Source: a bacterium (GTDB lineage Bacteria > Patescibacteriota > Microgenomatia > UBA1406 > GWC2-37-13). Taken from it: DNA of 32,184 bases. The stretch covers positions 1 to 32,184 of the forward strand of contig JAJYIX010000005.1 of NCBI GenBank assembly GCA_021789865.1, read 5' to 3'. This document shows positions 14,737 through 22,074 of the stretch, piece by piece. The number at the start of each line of letters is the position of its first letter. The stretch's first letter is position 1. A model generated the notes under the pieces. The model did not search any database, was not told the origin of the DNA, and was given only the letters and a program-made list of their open reading frames with translations. Position numbers and translations under genes: made by a program.

Positions 14737-16497
14737 TTATTCTATAAATCCCTTTTCCTCTTCCGAAGCGACGACCTGGAATCCAACGTGAGAATGTCCG
14801 GCGAAGAAAAGCCCTTCACCAACCCCAGCCGATAAAAGAAAGTGTTTCTCTCCTCCGGTCAAAAAGAAGGTCTTCGATATCGCTTCGACCGCAGCGGTCG
14901 ATTGCTTAAGGATGATCTGCAAGGAGGAATTGGTAATGATGGCCTTCCCTTCGTCTGTCTCCAAGAAATCCTCGACGTCCTGGGTGATTGTTGTCAGACC
15001 GAGGTGGTATTTGCGGGCTCTTTTTGCGAACGAATGAAGGTAGGCCCCCGAATCTTTATGTTTGATGAGATACCAAGCCTCGTCAACGACGAGGATTCTT
15101 TTTTTTGGATCCCGTCGAACTTTATTCCAGATATAATCCAATACGATATACATGGCGACCGGCCGGAGGTTTTCTTCAAGGTCACGGATCCCAAAAACGG
15201 TAAACGGATTTTTTATGTCGAAGTTGGATTTTTGATTAAATATTCCCGAAGCCGATCCTTGAACGAATTTTTCCAATCGATCGGCCAACTCTTTGGCCTC
15301 AGGCGTCTCCATTCCAACAAGGATTTTGTATAAATCTTCAAGGAGCGGCGGTTCAAGTTTGAAAGTCTCGATGTCCTGAGTGATTCCCTTCTCTTTGTAG
15401 GTAAGGACAAGGGCGCGATCCAAAAGGGCGTCTTGCGACGGAGTCAGGTCGCCCATGATGACTCTCATTAAGGAATGGAGATCGAGAATTTTGTTTGAGA
15501 GTTCGTCGGGGGTAACGCCTTCGGTAACGAGATCAAAGGGGTTGATTTTGTATTGCGATGTGGTTGAAAAAATGACAAATTCGCCGCCCATCGAAGCGGC
15601 AAGTTTTTGATACTCGTTTTCTGGATCGATGATGATGACTTCGACGCCCATTGTGAGCAATCTCAAAGTCTCAAGCTTGACATAAAAACTTTTCCCACCG
15701 CCCGACTTACCCAAAATGACCGAGTTGGCATTTTCTAAAGTAAAGCGGTCAAAAATAATAAGGGAACCATCGTGCTCGTTTATCCCATACAGTACCCCTT
15801 CGTTTTTGGTGAGAGAGGCAGTTGCGAAAGGAAAGGTCGTCGCCAAGGAAGTGGTGTCCATGTTGCGCCAGACTGCCAGTCGGTCATAAAAAAGCGGTAA
15901 AGTCGATTTGTACCCTTCTTCCATTTCAAGAGTCGCTTGGCGTCCGACGATAAGAAGTGACGACAAAACCGAATCGATCTCTTTGGTAATTCGATTGAGT
16001 TCTTCAAGAGAATCGGCCGGAATAGTGATATACAGGCCGAATTGAAAAAATCTTTCAGCTCCCTTGGCTAATTCTGCCTGGAGGGCTAAGGCGTCGTCAA
16101 GAGCCACCTGGACGGTTGGATCAACCACCTTGCCGGCTTTAATATCGCTTTCAATCGTCGCTTCCATCTCGGCAATTTTTCTTTTCAAATCATTTAGGAC
16201 ATTTTTCGATTCGGTTGGATAAACATACATCGATATGTAAAGCGGATGATCGAATGTTATTAATGAATAAAGCCAGTTGGCTGAAACGTAGCGCGGGTAA
16301 CCAACGACATAAAGCGTGCGATAATAATGATCGTCGATTTTAAGATGATTAAAATCAACTTCGATAAAGGAGGGAGCGATAATGTCTTTGATCGACACAC
16401 TGCCTTGGGCCAAAACATTGGCCATGTGGTTACTGGTTTGCGTTGAACCGGTTGATTTTGTCGATCGGCCTGTTAGTAGTGAAAAAAAATCAATCAT
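14737..16497 (-). CDS. VirB4/TraC-type T4SS ATPase, core domain
   Basis: A 586-residue hexameric-type ATPase that powers type IV secretion at the inner membrane. The N-terminal portion (about 1-250) carries VirB4-family features (SFIEVDFNHLKIDDHYYRTL; YVVGYPRYVSANWLYSLI). The ATPase domain has Walker A GKSGGGKS (263-270), Walker B RILVVDEAW (467-475) and the family's TTITQDVEDFL segment (about 502-512). No membrane helix is evident. The front part of a full-length VirB4 is probably supplied by the separate 219-residue gene upstream, so this is a split VirB4. It is the last gene of the prgI operon; the octamer palindrome copy B lies in the 114-bp gap before it. Confidence 0.9.
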   Translation of the reverse strand: MIDFFSLLTGRSTKSTGSTQTSNHMANVLAQGSVSIKDIIAPSFIEVDFNHLKIDDHYYRTLYVVGYPRYVSANWLYSLITFDHPLYISMYVYPTESKNVLNDLKRKIAEMEATIESDIKAGKVVDPTVQVALDDALALQAELAKGAERFFQFGLYITIPADSLEELNRITKEIDSVLSSLLIVGRQATLEMEEGYKSTLPLFYDRLAVWRNMDTTSLATTFPFATASLTKNEGVLYGINEHDGSLIIFDRFTLENANSVILGKSGGGKSFYVKLETLRLLTMGVEVIIIDPENEYQKLAASMGGEFVIFSTTSQYKINPFDLVTEGVTPDELSNKILDLHSLMRVIMGDLTPSQDALLDRALVLTYKEKGITQDIETFKLEPPLLEDLYKILVGMETPEAKELADRLEKFVQGSASGIFNQKSNFDIKNPFTVFGIRDLEENLRPVAMYIVLDYIWNKVRRDPKKRILVVDEAWYLIKHKDSGAYLHSFAKRARKYHLGLTTITQDVEDFLETDEGKAIITNSSLQIILKQSTAAVEAISKTFFLTGGEKHFLLSAGVGEGLFFAGHSHVGFQVVASEEEKGFIE

Positions 16498-16509
16498 ATT
16501 AATATCAAA

Positions 16510-16593
16510 GTTTAAAGGTTTTAAGGTTTGAATGTTTAAAAGTTAAAAATCTTTTTATATCCTTTAAACTTTCAAACTTTTGAACTTTCTAAC
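16510..16593. repeat. Octamer-periodic inverted repeat (copy B)
   Basis: Five consecutive 8-nt units on the left (GTTTAAAG, GTTTTAAG, GTTTGAAT, GTTTAAAA, GTTAAAAA) face four complementary ones on the right (CTTTAAAC, TTTCAAAC, TTTTGAAC, TTTCTAAC), separated by 12 nt (TCTTTTTATATC). It lies between the two halves of the split VirB4 within one operon, so on the transcript it would fold into a long hairpin. The consensus unit GTTTNAAN is shared with the copy near 5.87 kb. Confidence 0.75.
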
Positions 16594-16611
16594 TTGATAA
16601 TCTTTATGGAC

Positions 16612-17271
16612 TTATGTTTGAGTCATCACAACATCGGTATAGCTTTCGACCGGCGCCAATCTTCGACCCGTCGCCGAAGGGTTATAAAGATTGTAATAAA
16701 TTTCCGTCAGTTCTTGAGAAAAGAGCGGCGTCGCCTTGAGGCCGATTTTGGAAAGGAGTCTCAAAAGATTATCCCGTTTTGGATAAAGCGCAGTTTTAGC
16801 CCGACTGATGACGTAATCCTTGTTAAGCGATTTTGGATTGGCCCCCGATACGCCAAGTTCTAATGGCGAAAAAGGAACTACGAAAAAAAATCTTTTTTCC
16901 AAAACGGTATTTTTTTTGACAACATTTTTAATGAAGTCTCGATAGGAATTCAACCGGCTCTTCATAAGATCAACGGTCGTTTTATTGACTTTTTCTTGAA
17001 GGTAGTCAAGATAGGCGGAAATATCCATTTTTTTTGAAATGATCAAGACTTGGACCGGAAACGACAAAGAGTTTAAAAGGCCGGCATAAGCATAGATCAT
17101 AGAATTCTGCTCCTCGCTCGACAAAAGCCAAAAGTTGACGGCCGAGACCTCAATGACGGTTGCTGCCGAATAATCCTTCAGCAAAACGATGTCGTCTTTT
17201 ATCTCGTCGATCTCAGTAAAAGATTGTGTTGAAGCCTTAATCGGTGATGTTGGTCTATTTGGCTGGGTCAT
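16612..17271 (-). CDS. VirB4/TraC N-terminal-type protein (detached domain)
   Basis: A 219-residue soluble protein. DEIKDDIVLLKDYSAATVIE, then a YAGLLNSLSFPVQVLIISKK segment and a basic helical region with FFFVVPFSP resemble the N-terminal alpha/beta domain of TraC/VirB4 proteins found fused to the ATPase in other bacteria. It sits between the PrgI gene (4-bp ATGA overlap; an AAGGAG Shine-Dalgarno lies inside the PrgI stop region) and the ATPase core gene. The likely role is to bridge the ATPase to the PrgI/VirB6 membrane parts. The family call is inferred from fold-like motifs plus gene order. Confidence 0.65.
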   Translation of the reverse strand: MTQPNRPTSPIKASTQSFTEIDEIKDDIVLLKDYSAATVIEVSAVNFWLLSSEEQNSMIYAYAGLLNSLSFPVQVLIISKKMDISAYLDYLQEKVNKTTVDLMKSRLNSYRDFIKNVVKKNTVLEKRFFFVVPFSPLELGVSGANPKSLNKDYVISRAKTALYPKRDNLLRLLSKIGLKATPLFSQELTEIYYNLYNPSATGRRLAPVESYTDVVMTQT

Positions 17272-18074
17272 ATCATCTCCTTCGAGACAACTTCTATCGG
17301 GTGAGGGTTGACATCCTTGATCTCAACTTTCATTGTATCAAAAAAGTGTTTGCCTTGAGGGTCTTTGATTTCAAAAAAATAAGTGCCGGCCGGAAGCGGA
17401 CTAAAAGTGGCAAATACACCGTTGACGTTGGTTTTTAAAATTCTTTTTGGCTCACCTTTTTCATCCTGTCTTACGTAGATAAGGATTCCGTAGAGGGGAA
17501 TGTTTTTATAGTTTTTAACCAATCCGCTGAAAAAGTGTTCTTTTGGTTTGACGGACGGCGAGGGCATCGAAGTTGCGGCTTTTTTTGCTTCAACAGAGGG
17601 TCTGCTGGTAGGATTCGGTGTCGGAATTTGGAAAAGATTATTTATGGACTGTTTCTTGCTTGGCGTTCCCGTTTGCGTTACGTTTTTTCCCAAATAATTG
17701 TTCAGTTTTTTTTGTGAGTCAATGTGGTTGTTGACAAGCGCCGGATTGGCTTGTACGGTCATATTGACCAAATAACTGGGGGCATCGTTATGTTTGTGGT
17801 ATTGGTATTGGGTGGGGGAAGTCAGTCTTTTAAGCAAATTTTTTAACCAGACGTCCAACGGGCGATCGTTAATCGGTACAAAAGCGAAAGCGGCTCCAAT
17901 CGCTCCGACGACAATTCCAAAAAAAACATTGAGAATTGGGACCGGGAATATCGCGTAAACGATGAATCCAAGACCGACAAAGACCAATAGGTACAAGAAC
18001 TGCTTTATCGTCAGGAATCCAACCAATTTGAATTCGAAGGTTGTAATCTGTCTCGGTATCGGATGTTGCTCCAT
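17268..18074 (-). CDS. PrgI-family T4SS membrane protein with C-terminal carboxypeptidase-regulatory-like domain
   Basis: A 268-residue protein. The N-terminus EQHPIPRQITTFEFKLVGFL followed by two close helices (about 20-43 and 46-67) and the FVPINDRPLDVWLKN motif is the PrgI (VirB3-like) signature. A Pro/Ser/Thr linker (about 135-180) leads to a beta domain at about 190-265 (KNIPLYGILIYVRQDEKGEP; TNVNGVFATFSPLPAGTYFF; EIKDPQGKHF) that looks like a carboxypeptidase-regulatory/transthyretin-like fold, a common protein-binding module. It is the first gene of the PrgI / VirB4-N / VirB4 operon and starts 5 bp after the stop of the phosphoribosyltransferase gene, so that gene may belong to the same transcript. 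Confidence 0.85.
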   Translation of the reverse strand: MEQHPIPRQITTFEFKLVGFLTIKQFLYLLVFVGLGFIVYAIFPVPILNVFFGIVVGAIGAAFAFVPINDRPLDVWLKNLLKRLTSPTQYQYHKHNDAPSYLVNMTVQANPALVNNHIDSQKKLNNYLGKNVTQTGTPSKKQSINNLFQIPTPNPTSRPSVEAKKAATSMPSPSVKPKEHFFSGLVKNYKNIPLYGILIYVRQDEKGEPKRILKTNVNGVFATFSPLPAGTYFFEIKDPQGKHFFDTMKVEIKDVNPHPIEVVSKEMI

Positions 18075-18078
18075 AGAT

Positions 18079-18720
18079 TCAGTTTATCAATTTTTTGAAG
18101 ATAAGTGATTTTATCTCAGTGATATCCACCTGGGGAAATTTATTGTAGTATTTTGATACCGAAGTAAAATCAAATTCCCGGTGACTACAAATAATCGAAT
18201 CAAAGCCGGGATTTTTGAAATCGTAAGGAGCGATCGGGGAAGCCAACACGACAATCTTAAATCCGATTCTCCTTAAAAATTTCAAGCCGGCCGTGGCCGA
18301 AGCGCCGGTAGCCACGCCATCGTCTATCAGACATGCAATTTTGTCGATACTTTTTTTATAAAACGACTGATTTATCCCGATAAATTTTATGTATTCGGAG
18401 AACTTTTTCTTTGCCAAGGTGACCTGTCTTTTTAAGACAAACGGTGTGATTTTAATTAACCTAATTAGGTCTTTGTCCAGATAGTTGAGGCCAAAGCAGT
18501 GGGCGCCAATTGCCATTTCCATTTGCCTCGGGTTGGTAATTTTTGTCACGACGAGAGGTAGGTTTTCAACTCCAAGGTTTTTTGCCACGACTTCGCCAAC
18601 GATATATCCGCCCTTCAGAATCGATACGATGACAAAATTTTTCAACAAAGGACGGTTCAGGAATTTTTTTAACGATAACGACAACACCTCGCCCGCCTCA
18701 ACTCTGTCTTCAAATAACAT
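18079..18720 (-). CDS. Predicted phosphoribosyltransferase (COG1926-like)
   Basis: A 213-residue type I phosphoribosyltransferase. The PRPP-binding motif is clear: ACLIDDGVATGASATAGLKF (about 129-148). The N-terminus MLFEDRVEAGEVLSLSLKKF and the ITNPRQMEMAIGAHCF segment fit the COG1926 group, whose members usually begin with 'F.DR..AG..LA..L' and carry 'K....P....E.A.GA'. Their substrate is not established; they use PRPP in nucleotide salvage or an unknown transfer. It is the first gene of the minus-strand run leading into the T4SS operon and is divergent from the tRNA-Ala gene. Confidence 0.8.
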   Translation of the reverse strand: MLFEDRVEAGEVLSLSLKKFLNRPLLKNFVIVSILKGGYIVGEVVAKNLGVENLPLVVTKITNPRQMEMAIGAHCFGLNYLDKDLIRLIKITPFVLKRQVTLAKKKFSEYIKFIGINQSFYKKSIDKIACLIDDGVATGASATAGLKFLRRIGFKIVVLASPIAPYDFKNPGFDSIICSHREFDFTSVSKYYNKFPQVDITEIKSLIFKKLIN

Positions 18721-18762
18721 TTTGGAGTGATATAATAATTATATTTTACAACTTTGTTGTGA

Positions 18763-18797
18763 CCGAAGCAGGCGGTTTGTCTACGGTCCGGCTTCGG
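18763..18797. repeat. GC-rich inverted repeat upstream of tRNA-Ala
   Basis: CCGAAGC (18763-18769) and GCTTCGG (18791-18797) can pair across a 21-nt loop in the divergent region between the phosphoribosyltransferase gene and the tRNA. It is not followed by a T-run, so it is not an obvious terminator. Its role is unknown. Confidence 0.35.
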
Positions 18798-18806
18798 CGG
18801 GAAAGC

Positions 18807-18812
18807 TATAAA
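18807..18812 (+). promoter_or_regulatory. Possible -10 of the tRNA-Ala gene
   Basis: TATAAA ends 5 nt before the first base of the mature tRNA, so transcription could begin at or next to the mature 5' end. No convincing -35 is seen, so this is tentative. Confidence 0.3.
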
Positions 18813-18817
18813 ACTTT

Positions 18818-18890
18818 GGGCCGGTAGCGTAATGGCCATCGCGCTTCCATGGCATGGAAGAGACTAGGGGTTCAAGTCCCCTCCGGTCCA
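18818..18890 (+). tRNA. tRNA-Ala, anticodon GGC
   Basis: A full cloverleaf can be drawn by hand. The acceptor stem GGGCCGG pairs with CCGGTCC and contains the G3:U70 wobble that identifies alanine tRNAs. The D arm is GCG...CGC. The anticodon stem is CTTCC/GGAAG around loop ATGGCAT (anticodon GGC at 18851-18853, reading GCC). The variable loop is 5 nt, the T arm is AGGGG-TTCAAGT-CCCCT, and the discriminator is A. The 3' CCA is not encoded (the next bases are CAGG). The leu leader promoter starts 6 nt further on. Confidence 0.95.
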
Positions 18891-18896
18891 CAGGAC

Positions 18897-18925
18897 TTGC
18901 TTTTGTGATTTCCTTGTGATAAATT
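18897..18925 (+). promoter_or_regulatory. Promoter of the leu operon leader
   Basis: TTGCTT (18897-18902), a 17-nt spacer and TAAATT (18920-18925) preceded by TGA, which gives an extended -10 (TGn). The -10 ends 7 nt before the leader ATG at 18933, so the leader peptide would be read from a leaderless transcript. Confidence 0.5.
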
Positions 18926-18932
18926 TGTTGTC

Positions 18933-18992
18933 ATGATGAAAGTTTTATTTACAAAATTAAATCTCCTTACCCCGCTTCAGTGGGCGGGTTGA
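18933..18992 (+). CDS. leu operon leader peptide (attenuator control peptide)
   Basis: A 19-codon ORF too short for the ORF track: MMKVLFTKLNLLTPLQWAG, then TGA. Five of its codons are leucine, with a KLNLL cluster placed just before the first pairing segment. Its only proposed role is to let the ribosome sense charged tRNA-Leu. A stall at the Leu codons near 18957-18968 would cover CCCGC (18971-18975) and leave GGGCGGG (18982-18988) free. Completion to the stop would cover GGGCGGG and allow the downstream terminator to form. The Leu richness, position between promoter and terminator, and match to the leuL principle make this a strong candidate. Translation is not demonstrated. Confidence 0.75.
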   Translation: MMKVLFTKLNLLTPLQWAG

Positions 18993-19040
18993 TTTGTTTG
19001 TAAAAAAATTTTATACCCCGCCCAGGCGGGGATTTTTTTT
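18970..19040 (+). promoter_or_regulatory. leu attenuator: competing hairpins upstream of leuA
   Basis: Four segments can be seen. Segment 1 is CCCGC (18971-18975) and segment 2 is GGGCGGG (18982-18988); they form a 5-bp stem via GCGGG. Segment 3 is CCCGCCC (19017-19023), fully complementary over 7 bp to segment 2, giving the antiterminator. Segment 4 is GGCGGGG (19025-19031), which pairs with the segment-3 region and is followed by ATTTTTTTT, giving the terminator. Segment 2 is the end of the leader ORF itself. This is the logic of ribosome-mediated attenuation by leucine supply. Confidence 0.75.
19016..19040 (+). terminator. Intrinsic terminator of the leu attenuator
   Basis: CCCCGC and GCGGGG form a stem with a 4-nt loop (or a slightly longer stem with a 2-nt loop), followed by A and eight T. 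It lies 22 bp before the leuA ATG, where it can only make sense as a conditional terminator. Confidence 0.85.
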
Positions 19041-19061
19041 GGTTAAAAATTTATAAAAAAC

Positions 19062-20219
19062 ATGGGAAAAAAAATATTTATATTCGATACGACCTTGAGG
19101 GACGGGGAACAAGTGCCTGGTTGCCAGTTGAATACGGTGGAAAAAATTTATATTGCTCGCGAATTGGAATCGCTTGGCGTCGACATAATTGAAGCCGGAT
19201 TTCCGATTTCTTCACCCGGAGATTTTAGGTCGGTCGAGGAGATTTCTAAGGCGGTTACCGGTCCGACAGTATGCGCTTTAACTCGGGCGAAAAAAGAAGA
19301 TATAGACTGTGCCGTGACCGCTCTCAAATTTGCCAAAAAGAAAAGGATTCATACCGGAATCGGCGTCTCCGACATACACATAAAATACAAATTCAAATCG
19401 ACCCGGGAAAACATATTACGACAGGCTATCAAAGCGGTAAAGTATGCAAAAAAATTTATTGAAGACGTTGAATTTTATGCTGAAGATGCAGGACGGGCCG
19501 ATGATGAATTCCTAGCGGAACTGGTTGGAAAAGTTATTGCCGCCGGGGCCACTGTCGTCAACATTCCCGACACGACCGGATATTGCTTGCCCGACGACTT
19601 CGGACGGAAAATCAAATATTTATTTGAGAACGTTGACAATATTGACCGGTCGATAATTTCTGTCCACTGCCATAACGATTTGGGATTGGCAACGGCCAAT
19701 ACGGTATCGGGAATAATGGAAGGCGCCAGACAAGTTGAGGCGACGATAAACGGAATTGGCGAAAGAGCCGGGAATACCTCCCTCGAGGAGGTTGTTATGA
19801 TTTTGAAAACCCACAAAAAACTCGGAATGACAACCGGTGTTGATACTAAAAAAATATTTTCCATAAGTCAAAAAGTATCAAACCTTATGAATATGCCGGT
19901 ACAAAAGAATAAAGCGATCGTGGGCGCCAATGCCTTTGCGCATTCTTCGGGAATTCATCAGGACGGAATAATCAAAAATAGGTCCAATTATGAAATCATC
20001 GATCCTCAAGACGTCGGCGTCGATCAATCAAAAATTCTTCTGACGGCCAGGTCGGGGAGAGCCGCGTTAAAGTACCGGTTAAGTAAAATCGGATACCGAA
20101 TCGGGGAGGACAATATCGACTTTATATATCAAGAATTTTTAAAAGTGGCCGACAATAAAAAACTGATTGACGACCGAGAATTATCAATATTAATGAAAAA
20201 ACTAAGCCATGAAAATTAA
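19062..20219 (+). CDS. leuA: 2-isopropylmalate synthase lacking the C-terminal regulatory domain
   Basis: A 385-residue enzyme that condenses 2-oxoisovalerate with acetyl-CoA in the first leucine-specific step. The TIM-barrel domain shows [15 protein letters not shown] (Arg13, Asp14), VNIPDTTGY, the metal-binding [10 protein letters not shown] (His202, His204) and NGIGERAGN. The accessory subdomain includes [14 protein letters not shown]. It stops there: the roughly 120-residue C-terminal leucine-binding domain of usual LeuA (about 510 residues) is missing, so feedback inhibition should be weak or absent. Leucine control may instead come from the attenuator just upstream. Homocitrate synthase or citramalate synthase are alternatives, but the leu operon context favours LeuA. 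No Shine-Dalgarno precedes the ATG. It overlaps the next gene by 11 bp. Confidence 0.93.
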   Translation: MGKKIFIFDTTLRDGEQVPGCQLNTVEKIYIARELESLGVDIIEAGFPISSPGDFRSVEEISKAVTGPTVCALTRAKKEDIDCAVTALKFAKKKRIHTGIGVSDIHIKYKFKSTRENILRQAIKAVKYAKKFIEDVEFYAEDAGRADDEFLAELVGKVIAAGATVVNIPDTTGYCLPDDFGRKIKYLFENVDNIDRSIISVHCHNDLGLATANTVSGIMEGARQVEATINGIGERAGNTSLEEVVMILKTHKKLGMTTGVDTKKIFSISQKVSNLMNMPVQKNKAIVGANAFAHSSGIHQDGIIKNRSNYEIIDPQDVGVDQSKILLTARSGRAALKYRLSKIGYRIGEDNIDFIYQEFLKVADNKKLIDDRELSILMKKLSHEN

Positions 20220-22074
20220 AGGGAAAGTAACTTCGATTTTTCCTAAAGATATAAACACCGACGATATAATACCGGCCTGGACTCTCCAGGAATCAAGCGA
20301 TAAGTCTTTTTTTGGAAAGTATGCTTTTGCGAATTACGACAGTGATTTTATTAAACGGTCAAACGGGAGCGAAAGTAATATCGTCGTTGCCGGCGACAAT
20401 TTCGGTTGCGGATCTTCACGCGAACAAGCGGTATATGCCCTGGAAAAAAATAACGTCAAAGCGATAATCTCGAGTTCCTTTCCGGACATCTTCTATCGTA
20501 ACTGCATAAATAATGGTTTGCCGGCCCTAATCGTAGATTCGACAGAAGGTTTTCATTTAAATAACGACGTAGTTATCGATTTGGAAAATGCGATTATCAG
20601 ACACGGCAAAAAATCTTACAAAGTAAAAAATCCTCGGGAAGACCTGAAAAGTTTTTCCATCGGAGGGAAACTTGGAAAAATCAGGTCGAATTTGAGCATC
20701 CTATTGGGCCAAACCCAACCTCGTAGGTGTGATCTGGGCCGGTATGGCAAGATAAAGCCCATGACTATTGCCGAAAAAATCATCTCCGATCATGTCGGCC
20801 GACCGAGTTTTGCCGGCGACAAGCTCGACCTTCCGATCGACACCCTATTTTTTAACGAAGTGATTGGACCTCCGGCGATAAAAGATTTTAAGGAAAAATT
20901 TATCGATATTTACAAAAAACATAAAAAAAAGATAAAAGTCTTCGATCCTGAAAAAATATTTTTTATTCCTGATCACACCGTCCCATCTTCATCGGTTGCG
21001 GTATCGGAAGGAATCGATCTTATGGAGAAATTTTCAAAAACTCAAAGAATAAAATGTTACAAGGAAGGGGACGGAATAGAGCACGTCGTCTTGATCGAAG
21101 ACGGCTACATAACGCCCGGAAAAATAGTCATCGGGACGGACTCTCATACGTGCACAAATGGTGCTCTAAACGCGTTGGCTTTCGGAGTCGGGACGACCGA
21201 CGCCGCCTATGCGATGGCGACGGGATATTTTTACGATTTTGAAATTCCGAAAACAATAAGATTCAATTTGGAAGGATCATTTGGGAAAGGCGTGTACGGT
21301 AAGGATCTCATCCTCTTTTTGATCGGAAAACTTGGGGTCTCCGGAGCGTCAAAAAGGATAGTTGAATTTGGGGGGCCGGCCTTGAAAAACATTTCTCTGG
21401 AACAGCGGATCACGATCGCCAATATGGCGGTCGAAATGGGAGCCCGGACGGCGGTATTCGAACCGGAATCTTTGTCCGAAAAATATCCGGCCGACAAAGT
21501 GTATTATCCGGACAATGAAGCGTCATATGAAAAAATCATCAATGTTGACCTTTCGGCAATTGAGCCGTGCATCGCCTTTCCCCATAAACCGGGTAACGTC
21601 ACCTTCATATCAAAGATATCTTCATATATGAAAAAATCCCAAAAAAGCCACAACCCTGATTTTGCCAAAGTTGATTCTTTAAAAATTACCGATGCCTTTT
21701 TGGGGGCTTGCACCAATGGGCGGTATGACGATTTTTTCGAGGCGGCAAGAATCATTAAGGGAAAAAAAGTCGCTTTAGGAGTCACTTTTACGATAATCCC
21801 CGCATCCAGAACGGTCTATAACCGTTTAATGAGCGAAGGAATTTTGCAGATTTTCGCAGAAGCGGGAGCCAATATCGAATCGTCAAATTGCGGCCCTTGT
21901 TTTGGCAAACATATGGGTGTCATAGGGCGCAATGCCCAGATGATTTCATCATCCAATAGAAATTACATCGGACGGATGGGGTCGAGGGACGCCAAGATTT
22001 TTTTGGCCTCGCCGATTACCGTTACCGCCGCCGCCATCGAAGGTAAAATAGTTGACCCGAGGAAATATTTATGA
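20209..22074 (+). CDS. leuDC: Fused 3-isopropylmalate dehydratase (LeuD-LeuC fusion)
   Basis: A 621-residue single-chain isopropylmalate isomerase (2- to 3-isopropylmalate). Residues 1 to about 165 are the small-subunit swivel domain LeuD ([47 protein letters not shown]). From about 180 the large subunit LeuC follows ([58 protein letters not shown]). The three cluster-binding cysteines fall in DSHTC, GACTNG and NCGPC and should hold a [4Fe-4S] cluster. Usually LeuC and LeuD are separate proteins. Here the swivel domain comes first, the order seen in aconitase B rather than aconitase A. No stop or frameshift interrupts the joint ([20 protein letters not shown]). It overlaps leuA by 11 bp and leuB by 4 bp. 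Confidence 0.95.
   Translation: MKIKGKVTSIFPKDINTDDIIPAWTLQESSDKSFFGKYAFANYDSDFIKRSNGSESNIVVAGDNFGCGSSREQAVYALEKNNVKAIISSSFPDIFYRNCINNGLPALIVDSTEGFHLNNDVVIDLENAIIRHGKKSYKVKNPREDLKSFSIGGKLGKIRSNLSILLGQTQPRRCDLGRYGKIKPMTIAEKIISDHVGRPSFAGDKLDLPIDTLFFNEVIGPPAIKDFKEKFIDIYKKHKKKIKVFDPEKIFFIPDHTVPSSSVAVSEGIDLMEKFSKTQRIKCYKEGDGIEHVVLIEDGYITPGKIVIGTDSHTCTNGALNALAFGVGTTDAAYAMATGYFYDFEIPKTIRFNLEGSFGKGVYGKDLILFLIGKLGVSGASKRIVEFGGPALKNISLEQRITIANMAVEMGARTAVFEPESLSEKYPADKVYYPDNEASYEKIINVDLSAIEPCIAFPHKPGNVTFISKISSYMKKSQKSHNPDFAKVDSLKITDAFLGACTNGRYDDFFEAARIIKGKKVALGVTFTIIPASRTVYNRLMSEGILQIFAEAGANIESSNCGPCFGKHMGVIGRNAQMISSSNRNYIGRMGSRDAKIFLASPITVTAAAIEGKIVDPRKYL

Noticed and set aside
18763-18797. Terminator between the phosphoribosyltransferase gene and tRNA-Ala
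   Set aside because: The stem has a 21-nt loop and no T-run, and both flanking genes read away from it, so no terminator is needed here.
21054-21242. 62-residue ORF inside leuDC
   Set aside because: It is an out-of-frame shadow with arginine-rich, low-information translation.
20209-22074. Aconitase or homoaconitase interpretation of the fused dehydratase
   Set aside because: It lies between leuA and leuB, and its subunit motifs ([25 protein letters not shown]) fit isopropylmalate dehydratase; no TCA or lysine genes are nearby.
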